A DNA stretch of 64,000 bases from Malus domestica. Taxonomy: Eukaryota; Streptophyta; Magnoliopsida; Rosales; Rosaceae. The DNA is taken from the NCBI RefSeq assembly GCF_042453785.1, contig NC_091671.1, forward strand, positions 29,975,001 through 30,039,000, in the 5' to 3' direction. The position numbers were made by a program, and so were the translations under genes. Numbering within the stretch: position 1 is the first letter of the stretch; each line of letters starts with the position of its first letter. Of the stretch, positions 23,973 through 34,701 are shown piece by piece. Under the pieces are notes generated by a model that saw only the letters and a list, made by a program, of their open reading frames with translations, did no database searches and was not told where the DNA came from.

Positions 23973-24169
23973 AAAGATATCATTTCCGGTTCTCTTCTAT
24001 CAAGGTCATTGGATCAAGTGATCCGGATCTTTGAAATTTCATCTAACGGTCCATCTATTTTGATAATTTAAAAGTTACAATAATTTTTTACCGTTTGATG
24101 AAATTTCAAAGATCCTGATCACTTGATCTAATGGCCTTAATAGAAGAAATCCAAACAAGATCTCTTTCC
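23973..24169. mobile_element. Mutator-type foldback MITE (197 bp)
   Basis: Arms GATCAAGTGATCCGGATCTT and complement. Flanked by 11-base direct repeats ATGATTTTCAG (23962-23972, 24170-24180), slightly long but within the Mutator range. Confidence 0.85.
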
Positions 24170-24180
24170 ATGATTTTCAG

Positions 24181-24760
24181 TTCTAAAAAGCCAAGGATGT
24201 CATGTGGTTCATGAAAAGTCCAATATTTTTGCCTATGCCCATTAAATTCTTAATGCAGGAAAATCAATTAGCAGTTACTTCATAATAAATTTGCTATAAG
24301 AATTCAAGGATGTGCTAATCTCGATTAATATTTGTCAAATTATCGTATAAACAAATCAAAGGTCCACTTCCAACAATATCGGTATTATCTTCAACTTAGT
24401 AAGTATCGCATGTACAATCCGTTATGTGTGAAATTTTATCACAAAATAAAAAAATTTTGTATTAATTAAGTTAGAATATTTAAACTCTTCTTTTTAAAGG
24501 TACACAAATATAAAATATTTCGACAATATTGTTTAGAAATTGAGAAGCGCTTTGACATGATTTGCAGAAGGGCTCCATGTTTATCTTCTTTCCTCCACTT
24601 TACAGATATTTTTATTCCTGATATTTCTCTTCCAAAATGGATTTACTGTGCTGAGACAGTACAAAAGTTCTTTATGTCGATGATGTCATGCAATCATAGA
24701 GTAAGAGAAATCTTTTTCTAACGTGTCCTTGCCCACCCAACCTCATCGCTTAATTAAAGA
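24181..24760. other. Intergenic, no gene recognised
   Basis: Nothing definable. Confidence 0.35.
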
Positions 24761-25654
24761 CTAGCCTTCATGCACGCACTTACACGAGTGCAAAAGTTAT
24801 TTTTTGAATCACGACATGCTACACACTATTTATACGTTTTAAATCATGTTAGAAAAAAAGTCAAATATTTGAAGTAAATGAATAATCTTAGATCATGCTA
24901 GAAGAAGCCCCTCACAAACCAATTAAAGGAGCTGAATTCACATAATAAAATCAGTCTCTATAGAATTTACATTAAGAATAGAGAAAATAATATTTAATAA
25001 ACAATTGATTTAATCACGTTATTGTTAGCACACTGTGAGGCAAAGCCCACCAATTCCCCCTTAGTGTAGATGATATCGTTTGTTAAAAAAAAATCATTTG
25101 ATAACTAATTTAATCACATTATTATCCGCGTGCGAAAAACTTTTTTATAACCTGCATTACAGGTCTCTTAAGATGTTTTGAATGTGTTTAAAATAGAGAG
25201 AATAATATTTAATAAACAATAAATTGAATCACATTATTATTAGTTCATTATGAGACTAAATCCACCTCATTCCCCCTTATTATAGATAATATCATTTGTT
25301 ACAAAAAAAAAAATCATTTGACAACTAATTTGATCATATTATCATTTGCATGTGAAAGAGCTTTTTTATAACTGACATTACATTCATCTTAAGATGTTTT
25401 GAACATGTTTAAAAATAGATAAATTGAATCACATTATTACTAGTCTATTGTGATGTATTAATTAAAAAAAATCACAAAATTATTAATTATTAAAAAAACT
25501 ACGATTGAATTGACGAAAATGCCCTTGCCTTATTTGATGCATTATTTTGGAATGTCTTTGAAGATTTTTGTTTTGGGGCATTTTTTTCCAATTTTTTTTG
25601 GTGAAGCATTATGACACCAAAACACTATTCACTTTGTGTTGGCTTTATATATAA
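24761..25654 (-). mobile_element. Helitron-like non-autonomous element A (894 bp)
   Basis: Read on the minus strand, its 3' end is CTAG followed by host T, preceded by the sequence of a terminal hairpin (GCACTCGTG...AGTGCGTGC, weakened here). The 5' end (TTATATATAAAGCC) abuts element B directly. Body matches B throughout, including two internal SINE-tail repeats. No Rep/helicase is present. Confidence 0.65.
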
Positions 25655-26557
25655 CTACCCTTCATGCACGCGCTCACGCGCGTGTAGAATGCATTTTTTG
25701 AATCACGACATGCTACGCGCGACTTACACATTTTAAATCATGTTAGAAGAAGAGTCAAATATTTGAAGTAAATGAATAATCTTAGATCATGCTAGAAGAA
25801 ACCCCTCATAAACCAATTAAAGCAGCTGAATTCACATAATAAAATCAGTTTATATAGAATTTACATTAAGAATAGAGAAAATAATATTTAATAAACAATT
25901 GATTAAATCACATTATTGTTAACCCATTGTGAGGCAAAACCCACCCCCACCCCTCTTAGTGTAGATAATATTGTTTGTTAAAAAAAAATCATTTGATAAC
26001 TTATTTAATCACATTATTATCCGCGTGCAAAAAACTTTTTTATAATCAGCATTACAAGTCTCTTAAGATGTTTTGAACGTGTCTAAAATAGAGAGAATAA
26101 TATTTAATAAACAACTAATTGAATCACATTATTGCTAGCCCATTATGAGACTAAGCCCACCTCATTTCCTCTTAGCATAGATAATATCGTTTGTTACTAT
26201 AAAAAAAAAGAAACAATCATTTGACAACTAATTTAATCACATTATTATCCGCGTGCGAATTTATAATTGGCATTATACATCTCTTAAGATGTTTTGAATG
26301 TATTTAAAAATAGATAAATTGAATCATATTATTGTTAGCCTATTGTGAGGTACTAATTAAAAAAAAAAAAACCACAAAATCATTAATTATTAAAAAAATA
26401 CTACTAAAATGACTAAATGCCATTGCCTTATTTGATGCATTATTTTGGGATGCCTTTGAAATTTTTTGTTTTGGGGGCATTTTTGTCCAATTTTTTGGTA
26501 AATCATTATGACACCAAAACACTATTCATCTTTTGTGTTCTCTTTATATATAATAGA
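25655..26557 (-). mobile_element. Helitron-like non-autonomous element B (903 bp)
   Basis: Minus strand: starts TCTATTATATATAAAGAG after a host A. It ends with a perfect 7-bp hairpin CACGCGC-GTGA-GCGCGTG (25667-25684), ATGAAGG, then GTAG (CTAG in copy A) before T. This is the classic Helitron layout: TC start, short GC hairpin, CTRR end, no target duplication. It is head-to-tail with element A. Confidence 0.68.
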
Positions 26558-26571
26558 TAGATAGATAGATA
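26553..26571. repeat. (GATA)n microsatellite
   Basis: TAGATAGATAGATAGATAA at the 5' boundary of Helitron-like element B. Confidence 0.9.
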
Positions 26572-26950
26572 ATTCGGGGGCCAGGAAAATGAATGTGAGC
26601 CAATTGTTGACCACATTCATACAGGCACAAGGCAATGAGAACCTAAAAGGTTTACAAGATAATGTTAGTAGCAATAATAGTATGACCTAATAGTAATAAC
26701 ACCAAATCTTTGTCATTTAATATTACGGTCTGGTGATATTTCTTTTCACTTGGAAGTGAAATCTTAGGTACAAATCTTGTGGATGGCGAATTCGATGTCA
26801 AATTAGGTTGCCCATTGTTTGACTTAACCGAACTCCCCATTTCCTTAGTTTTAAAAATAAAAATGGATTAAAAAAAATAACACAAAATTTTCAAATAATG
26901 ATATATAAACTAAGAAATAGAGGAATCAATTGGTTATGAACTCGTTATTA
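26572..26950. other. Intergenic, no gene recognised
   Basis: The short minus frame at 26652-26840 has no family features. Confidence 0.4.
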
Positions 26951-26959
26951 CGAGATTTA

Positions 26960-27210
26960 ATTTTTTTTTAAACAAATAATTTTATTTGCACTAATTAAGA
27001 GGGATGTGATCGTAGATTACCTTACAATGAGGTAACAATATGAATCAAATTCGTCTTTTACGATAATCGAACCTAAGACTTCTCACTTACAACTTACAAG
27101 TGAAGTGGTACCACTAGACCGTAGTACTAAGTGACTACAAGATTCAAACTTAAGACCTCTTAGTTATAGTGAAGAAAAATACTAATAAACTGTAGTAAGT
27201 GATTACTAAT
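26960..27210 (-). mobile_element. tRNA-derived SINE plus partial second copy
   Basis: Minus-strand family order: GTCACTTAGTACTACGGTCT, AGTGGTACC, AAGTCTTAGGTTCGATTATC (B-box), tail to about 26960. A second head fragment (AAGACCTCTTAGTTATAG region, 27141-27210) sits directly next to it. Confidence 0.7.
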
Positions 27211-27290
27211 TTTCATGATTCTATGGTAAATGGAAGAAACTCTTTGAATAGTCCAATTTTACTCGAAGAAAATGACAGGTGGATTGGTTA

Positions 27291-27517
27291 GAATGATGAT
27301 TCTCTGGATTCTTTGTGTGAGGATTCTGAGGATTTCCTAATCATATTTGTTTATCGTATATCGTGCGGTCAGAAATCATTGTAAATTTTTTTATTTAAAA
27401 TTATTTATAAACAGTATTTGATGAAAACTGACTGTGCAATATACAATAAACGAATGTAATCAGAAGATCCTTAGAATCCTCACAATCACAAAGAGGATCT
27501 AGAGAGGATTCTTATTC
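27291..27517. mobile_element. Mutator-type foldback MITE (227 bp)
   Basis: Ends GAATGATGATTCTCT / AGAGGATTCTTATTC. Perfect 9-bp target duplication GATTGGTTA (27282-27290, 27518-27526). Related to the element at 10426. Confidence 0.88.
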
Positions 27518-27746
27518 GATTGGTTATAACTTATACCACGTAGGGATATTTGAAAAGACACCTCATCACCCAAGTTAAAGTCAGCAGTGCCACTAGAGTC
27601 TAAGTCGAAGTCTAGTCAGCTTGTACTACTGTATCTCTATTACAACAGATGTCCAATTAATTGGAATATTAGTCTGACTAGTTAGGCTTGACTATTTGAT
27701 AAGTGTATGTAAACTCACTGTAATCATTATTCATCCATTCTGGAAT

Positions 27747-27894
27747 GGACCAGGATCCTCTCCTAAATCCAACGGCTACAAATAGGGAGTTACTTTAAAG
27801 TTATAATAATTGTAGCTGTTAGATTTTCATCCAACGACCCACACGCCTTGATGAGGAGGATCCTCATCGTTAGTTCAGGAGAGGATCCTGGTCC
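27747..27894. mobile_element. Mutator-type foldback MITE (148 bp) in the copia LTR
   Basis: Perfect ends GGACCAGGATCCTCTCCT / AGGAGAGGATCCTGGTCC and a 9-bp target duplication TTCTGGAAT (27738-27746, 27895-27903). Confidence 0.93.
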
Positions 27895-28267
27895 TTCTGG
27901 AATATACCAATAGATTGACTAAACTCACTGTAATTAAAACTAGGGAAAATTTGAAATAGGTCCAATTTTATAGGCCTATTTTTGAAATATGTTCAATTTT
28001 TAGTGATTTTTGACTTTTGAAATAGGTCTAATTTTTAGTTACTTTGGACCCATATCAAAATATCCCAAAAAACTAGGGTCGTTTAGTCATCAAACTATTT
28101 AAAAACAAATGAACGGTATTGGTAAAAGTATTATAAACTATCTATGTATTTGCTACAATAGATTGACTAAGCGACATTTTTGCAAAAATGATCTTTACAA
28201 TATGATTCATACTTCATAGTATTTACGATTCTGATCATAAGTACAAAGCTCCGCGATTAAAACACTA

Positions 28268-28632
28268 ATGATATGTTTGGATGAAGAAATTTAAGATTAC
28301 TAAGGAATTTAAAAATGACGAAAATTGAAATGACGAGATTTTATTTTCTAGAATTTGTAAATTTTTTTGTTTGATTAACCTAAAAGAACAATAGAATTGA
28401 ATACGGAATTTGTTATTTTTAAACTCTCAATCATAGAAATTGAGAAATGACACCTATTTACATGAAATTTGAACTTGGAATTTGGAGGTCCCAAATTCCA
28501 AGTTTTTTTCCACGCAGAAATTCTAATTTCTATGTATATGAATCCAAACAAGAGAATTAGTGTATATCAATTTATAAATTTTGACTTTTACCAAAATTTC
28601 ATATTTATTTCCCTCATCCAAACATAGTGTAA
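28268..28632. mobile_element. Foldback MITE with ATGTTTGGATGA ends
   Basis: Left ATATGTTTGGATGAAGAAAT and right CTCATCCAAACATAGTGT are inverted copies. The centre holds TTGGAATTTGGAGGTCCC... self-complementary sequence. Style is Tourist/Harbinger, but the 3-bp duplication is unclear. Confidence 0.6.
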
Positions 28633-29880
28633 GAATTTTGAGTAGGAGTTCCTACTCATCTTTGAGTAGCCAAGTATTGTTCTATTTCTTATATGATTAT
28701 TGTGTTTATATACTCAGTTTGTAATCATTATTCATCTGTTCCGAAATGAGTGTCTCCAGGACAATGAAGAAATTGACTGTCGATCCACAAGTAGTTACTG
28801 TGCATACTTGGGGAGTAATGTCATTAGTTGGAGTGCAAAGAAATAACATATTGTTGCTCATTCTTCAACAGAGAAAGAGTATATATCTCTTGCTAGACCC
28901 GATGATCGTGTCGTGTGTTTGGTGTTCGTGGTGTTTATGCGACATACCTGATACCTTAACAGATCGTGTCGTATCAAGTATTATGTACTCCAAAATAAGA
29001 GTCTAAAGAAAAACGTTAGTACATTACTACAAAATATCAAATGTACATGGATATGCATATTGCAAATGAAGGGAGGTTTTTTTCAAGGTTGTGGAGCCTT
29101 TTTCAATAGTCAGAACCTTACCAATGAGCCATAGAGAATATAAAGGGAGTTGGTACTTGGAATCTCTGGACTTTGACCGATGAGAGATATGATATAGAGT
29201 GAGAGGCTATTAAAAAAAATTCAATGGTAAGGATTTAATCTCACATGGCTATTATAGTAAGGATATTTTAGTAGTTATAAAATTACCAAACTAACCTTTT
29301 TCTTGACAGGTTGAAATGGGTGACCTGATAATGACCCAATTAGTTAACGTATTGACTCGAAACTCGTTATTTTCGTGTCAAGTTAACAAATCGTGCAAGA
29401 AATTGTCAGATCTATCTCTTGCCCAAACAGCTGTAGAAATTACATGGATTTGAAAGAATTCGAGATATTGGATTCCTTTGTCTTAAGTTCCTACTCTTTG
29501 GTGTGACAATGTTTCTACCATCTCCCTTGCCTCCAACCTAGTGTTTCATGCTCGCACAAAACACATAAAAATTGATTACCATTATATAAGAGGATTAGTC
29601 CTTGCTCATCTGCTCAATGTGCATTATGTTAGTGGCCAACAACAAATTGTTGATATTCATACTAAGTCTCAAAGGTCAAAATTCAATATCATCAATCTAA
29701 GCTTTCTCTTGGTTCCCATCCGTTCAGCTTGAAGAGGTGTAAAAAGACACCTCATCATCCAAGTCAAAGTCAGCAGTGCCACCTAGAGTCCAAATCATAG
29801 TCTAGTCAGCTTGGACAGCTGTATATTTTAGTTTAGCACTATAATATTTGTTTTGATCTACCTAGAGTTATGCTTGCGGT

Positions 29881-30280
29881 ATTTGTAGCACAATTTCTAT
29901 TGTCATATTAGAATAACTTTTTTTTTTGGTCAACTGAAGATTTTACTACAAGGTCTGAATAAATATCGTACAAAAATCAAGCAGATGTAGAAAAAAACAA
30001 CCACCTTCATAAATAAGGGAGGATACAAACAGAACACCACTTAAACACTACATCATATGTGTAAATGTCATATTAAGTTAGTCAAAACTTATGGTAAATG
30101 AGAATTATGTGCAATTAAAAACCTTGAGGAAAGGGGAGATGAATTTCTTGGCAATTCCACAAACAACATGACACAATCTCCGACAAAAAAACCATCACAA
30201 GACCCATATACAAATTACATGAAACTTATAGCAAGACCTTCTTCATGATTGCATTGGATGAGAGAAGAAGGCCTACAATA
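29881..30280. other. Intergenic and probable 3' UTR of the S40 gene
   Basis: The last 200 bases before 30281 probably hold the 3' UTR of the minus-strand gene. Nothing else is seen. Confidence 0.4.
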
Positions 30281-30904
30281 TCACAATGACTCAAGGAAAC
30301 CAGTTTTTATCAAAATAGCATTCCTCACTTTGCTAAGATCCCTGCCTTTGAGGGTCCTCCCTGCCCCTTCAAAAACAGAAAAAGAAGATATCTGACTCCT
30401 TGCAAGTCTCCTAGCAATAAACTCATGAGGGGGTACCTTCGAATTATACTCCTCCTCCTCCTCCTCCTCCTCTACCACCACCTCATAATCATCACCGCTA
30501 TCTCTGCCGCCATCATCCCCGCCTTCATCACCATCGCCATCGCGCTCATATTTCCGCCAAGAAACATTCTTGGAGGCCTTGTTTGGTTTCTGACCGTAAG
30601 CCTTGGACCAATCAGGAATGTTGACAGGTGCTGATTGCTGCAAAAATTTGGCTTCATGGTTGGTTGTGTTGCTGCTGCCAATTCCGTAATTGTGGCTGCT
30701 GGGTTTCGGAATCATTCTTGAGGCAGTTGGGAGGTGCCTTAGAATAGAAACATGGGAATTTTTGGATCCGTTAGCCATATTTTTACCACAAGTATTGTTT
30801 CTATCTTTTAGAACCTCCCAAACATCATCTTCCTCAAAGTCTCCATCTCTCAAGGCCCTCCAAACTCCACTGCCCTGCCTTATTAGGCCATACCTATTCT
30901 CCAT
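30281..30904 (-). CDS. S40: S40-type senescence regulator (DUF584), 207 aa
   Basis: Intronless plant-specific protein of the Senescence_reg/S40 family. Members are small nuclear or cytosolic proteins induced by senescence, darkness and stress; biochemical function is unknown. Signature parts in order: DDVWEVL near residue 26, basic Ser-rich linker, [11 protein letters not shown] (94-104), Asp/Gly-rich then Glu-rich acidic run (122-152), [10 protein letters not shown] (157-166), and the conserved C-terminus [20 protein letters not shown] (179-198) ending TGFLE. The length is normal for the family. The acidic run is encoded by CTC/TCC repeats and may vary in length between alleles. The start is the only ATG before the conserved DDVW motif. 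Confidence 0.92.
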   Translation of the reverse strand: MENRYGLIRQGSGVWRALRDGDFEEDDVWEVLKDRNNTCGKNMANGSKNSHVSILRHLPTASRMIPKPSSHNYGIGSSNTTNHEAKFLQQSAPVNIPDWSKAYGQKPNKASKNVSWRKYERDGDGDEGGDDGGRDSGDDYEVVVEEEEEEEEYNSKVPPHEFIARRLARSQISSFSVFEGAGRTLKGRDLSKVRNAILIKTGFLESL

Positions 30905-31603
30905 TGCTGATTATCCCCTGCCTACCTATCCAAAGAAATTGAAACACCAAAAAATGACTAAGTTGGAGAGACAGAGAATTTTTTTTTTAAAAAACTTATT
31001 CGAGCGATATTCTAATCCAATCTAAACTACGGGGAAAGGGATTTGAACTATGAAGAGATTCTTGAGATTACTCAAGAGGATTTGGGTGCAAAACCCTTGA
31101 AAAAATGTCTCAGTTGAGGGAAATAAGAATCTACCTTTCGGTGATTGAGAAGCACCAGGCACCACAACTTTCCCAAGATTCCAATCAAAGGGGTATCTCT
31201 GCAACATGGGAAAGCAAATACCAAGTTAAAGAGAAAGGTTCTGCAGATGATGATGTTCTTTTCTTTTCTTTTCTTTTACCAGAAAATTGAAAGCACAACG
31301 AAGTTTGGACAAGAATCTTACCTGAGTGACTGAATTTGAAAGAGTTCCACTAGGAAGGGGTAGATTTTATGGAGCAGGGAAGCAGCAGCCACAAGTGGAA
31401 AAGGGCAGTGAAAAGTGGCATGAATAAGACAGACCGCCCTTTTGTAGATCTCCCAGTTGATGGTTTTCCATGAAACTTCTTTTGGTTCCCAACAAGTTTT
31501 GACTTTGAATTCAAGAAGAAAGGTAAATAAAACCCAAAGGTGAACTCAAGTTGGGTAAAAAAACGTTTTTATATGCGGTCTTACCTTTGTTTTATAAAGA
31601 GAT
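30905..31603. other. S40 gene 5' leader and promoter region
   Basis: Upstream of the minus-strand start. It includes pyrimidine-rich stretches (TTTTCTTTTCTTTTCTTTT near 31259). Open frames here have no family features. Confidence 0.4.
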
Positions 31604-31980
31604 CGTTTTTACTACTGAAACCCGTGATCCTTCAATCATAAAATAGCAACATTTTCATGGCGATCCTAAATATAAAAAAATATTCCTTGGTAAATATTAG
31701 GGGTATTTTGATATCGGTCCAAAATAACTAAAAATTAGACCTATTTTAAAAATTAAAAGTCATTAAAAATTGAACTTATTTCAAAAGTAGACCGTTTTTA
31801 CTACTGAAACCAGTGATCCTTCAGTCATAAAATAGCAACATTTCCATGGCGATCCTAAATAAAAAAAAAATTCCTTGGTAAATATTAGGGGTATTTTGAT
31901 ATCGGTCCAAAGTAACTAAAAATTAGACCTATTTTAAAAATCAAAAGTTATTAAAAATTGAACTTATTTCAAAAGTAGGC
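31604..31980. repeat. 189-bp tandem duplication
   Basis: CGTTTTTACTACTGAAACC starts at 31604 and 31793. The two units are about 95% alike over GGGGTATTTTGATATCGGTC and TTGAACTTATTTCAAAAGTA. The right part is found inverted at about 27954-28080, so it is a dispersed repeat. Confidence 0.85.
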
Positions 31981-32639
31981 TTATAAATTGGATCTATTTC
32001 AAAATTTTCCTAAATATTATTTGGGGAGTAAAGATCTTTTCAGGTGCTTCTATTTATTTATTAATTATTTAGAGAAAAAGAAAGAAACAGCTAATGTATG
32101 GCTAAGAATGAGGATGCTGAATTTATTTTTTTGGCAAACATGAGAATGCTGAATTGATGGACTGCTTCAGATTAGTGGTGGGATGCTTTCCTTTCAAACC
32201 CCACTTGCATTTTTCAAGTTATTTATCATTTCATTTTTATATATTATTAAAACAAATAATACAGCAATATTCTAATGCAGAATTAATTAATAAGTCTTTG
32301 CCTTGTGTTGCTGTGCTTCTGCTTCCTCAGATTTTATTCTTCATTTTCTTCAGGGCAGCAGCAGCAGATATGCACATGTTTAACGTAGAAAATGTTTTAC
32401 TTCCCAATTGTTAGATTTTATAATTATATAGTTATATGCAAAGAATCAGAGTAAACAGCCGTGACTTAAGCAGCTGCGAAAATTGTTGTAACCAAATATT
32501 TACATAAATACCAAAATAAGGAAAATGATTTTTAGAAAATGAGAAATCGAGAATGTGAAAATTGTTAAAGAAAAACCGTTAGAAATAGTAGTTAGGTATT
32601 ATAATGAATGGAAAGAGTCGAAAGACTAAGAGCTAGTTT
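31981..32639. other. Intergenic, no gene recognised
   Basis: AT-rich. The frame at 32154-32414 is without family resemblance. Confidence 0.35.
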
Positions 32640-33790
32640 GATATTGTTGTGTTTTAAAAAAAAAAATTGTTTCTGCTGTACTGTTAGAATAAACAGCTGT
32701 AAAATAAAATTGTTGAGTGTTTGGTAAACTTTTTTTTTTTTTTGTAAAAGTGATTTAACAAAAAAAAAAACAGTGTTTGATAACTTTTCTATAAATTGTT
32801 GTGAATATGTTAAATGACTAAAAATGATATGGTATTTAATGTAATATAATAATTGTCAAAAAGAATAATGTAGGGGCAATGATTGTAATTTTGTAAAATA
32901 TGTGAGGGTTAATTGCCATTTGATTTTTTTTAAATGGTTACTAATTACTATGCTTTGAAAAAAAAATTCATTTTTTTAGAAGCATGGTAGACTATGCTTC
33001 TGTTTTTCTATGTTTTTCTACTGTCATTGACAAACTCAGGGACCACTCTATTGATTTCCAATCTCAAGGATGAAAATGATGAGTTATATCAATCTTATGG
33101 ACTATTTTAACTAAAATGTGTGTTTATTTTAAGTCATCGAGGACATTTTAGGAAGGACAAAAACAAAATAAAAGAGAATCAAGACAAGAAAATAAAATTG
33201 TAACTGTGGATTGAAAGGGAAATCTAAATTTGTATATGGATTTTTTTTATTTAGTAAAAGTGCTTTTAATAATAAAAAAAAACAATGTCTGAGTGTTTGA
33301 TAGCTTTTATATAAATTAATGTGAATATGTTAAATGACTAAAAAAATAATGTAGTATTTAATGTAATATAACAATTGTAAAAAAGAATAATGTAGGGGCA
33401 ATGATTGTAATTTTGTAAAATATGTTGGGGTAAACTTGTTATTTGAAAATTTCATTAAATGGACACTAATTACTATGCTTTGGAAAAAAAAAAACACTTT
33501 TTAGAAGCATGGTAGACCCTGCTTATGTACATATATGTTTTTCTACTGTTATTAACAAACGAGACCACTTTTATCATTTTAAATCTTAGGAACTAAAGTG
33601 AGGAGTTATGCTAATTTTAGAGACCATTTTAACTAAAAAGCGTTTTCATTTTGAGCTATCGAGGACATTTTAGGAAGGACAAAAACAAAATAAAAAGTGA
33701 TGCATGCATGTGTGAGGAAGAAATGTGAGTAGAATCAAGACAAGAAAATAAAATTGTAACTGTGGATTGAAAGGGAAATCTAAATTTGGA
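32640..33790. repeat. Imperfect direct duplication with MITE-like start
   Basis: Two copies of about 500 bp share ATGTAGGGGCAATGATTGTA (near 32869 and 33389), CGAGGACATTTTAGGAAGG (33138, 33659) and ACTGTGGATTGAAAGGG (33203, 33759). Copy 2 has an extra 34 bp with ATGCATGCATG. The first 160 bp resembles the repeat in B3GALT intron 7. Confidence 0.75.
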
Positions 33791-34701
33791 ATGTCCTTGC
33801 TGTTGTAAACAGCATGTCGAGGAGCCGACATTCATTGTATTTGGGCGTACCAAGTTGCATTGTCAAAGGACAAAAAACACGAGCAATTGCCCCCATTTGC
33901 TCGCTCTAAAGTGTGAATCGATCACTTAAAAAACAACCACAAGAATCTCTCAGGGAAAAGCGCCTTAAACTTATTATTAATAAGAAAACATCCGAATAAA
34001 GTTGTTGAATCTTATTGCTAATGTGGTGCAATGCATATGCATTAGATGGCCGTGGCCGTAAAGTTATGCAGTTGCGTCTCTTAAATACAAATTGATACCG
34101 TAAACTTATCTCGTGTTTACTTACTTGGAACAAAAGAAGTCATAACTCATAAATATAGAAGAGAAAAAAGGACCGAGGGATCGGCTACCCCTCCTAATCG
34201 AATCTACCTAGTTCTAGACTTTTTCTAGGTATTAAATTACTGATAGTATTGCGCGATTCACATTCTTTTTGATTCTGTATGCATTGATAGACTCATAGAA
34301 AATAAAGAATGAGAATAATTCCAATACTCATTCTGAGTAAGTAAACATTCCATTCGTGTCGTCTGTTGTAATTTCTGGATATTGTCCTGAGTTTATATGT
34401 TTGTGTCTCACTAATGGCTATCATGTATCCTAATCCATGGGAATGTATTCATATTAGGAGGAGAAGATCTTGATTTTTGTAATTTTTGCTAGGCGATATC
34501 ATCTGTAACTCCACATTTCTAATCTATGGACACAACCAATCGAGCAAGTTTAGTCAGAGAAGTAGAAGATGGAGCTATCTGATTCATATTTGAAGCTCCA
34601 ATCCCGCCAACAATTCCAATTCACAAACAACAGGATCTGCTTTTGTTTTATCATGAACAATCTGGCACAAAAATGAACAAAGAACGAGGACGATCCTGAG
34701 A
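33791..34701. other. Intergenic and ATPC 3' UTR
   Basis: The 200-300 bases next to 34701 probably form the 3' UTR of the minus-strand ATPC gene. No gene is seen in the rest. Confidence 0.4.

Larger units (their letters stand above)
27546..29880 (+). mobile_element. Decayed Ty1/copia element with LTR remnants
   Basis: LTR-like sequence (AGACACCTCATCA, GTCAGCAGTGCCAC) occurs at about 27556-27746 and again at 29746-29830. Between them the plus strand encodes broken copia RNase H. At 28780-28900: YLGSNVISWSAKK, stop, HIVAHSSTEKEYISLA. At 29480-29740: LWCDNVSTISLASN and RTKHIKIDYHYIRG with HYVSGQQQIVDIHTKS. About 430 bp of foreign or unaligned sequence (29032-29458) splits RNase H. Gag, integrase and most RT are missing. 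Confidence 0.7.

Noticed and set aside
24761..26557. CRISPR-like or satellite array
   Set aside because: The repeated units are two long transposon copies, not short regularly spaced repeats; CRISPR is not expected in a plant nucleus.
30690..31025. 111-aa plus frame opposite the S40 gene
   Set aside because: Antisense to conserved S40 codons and its leader; no features.
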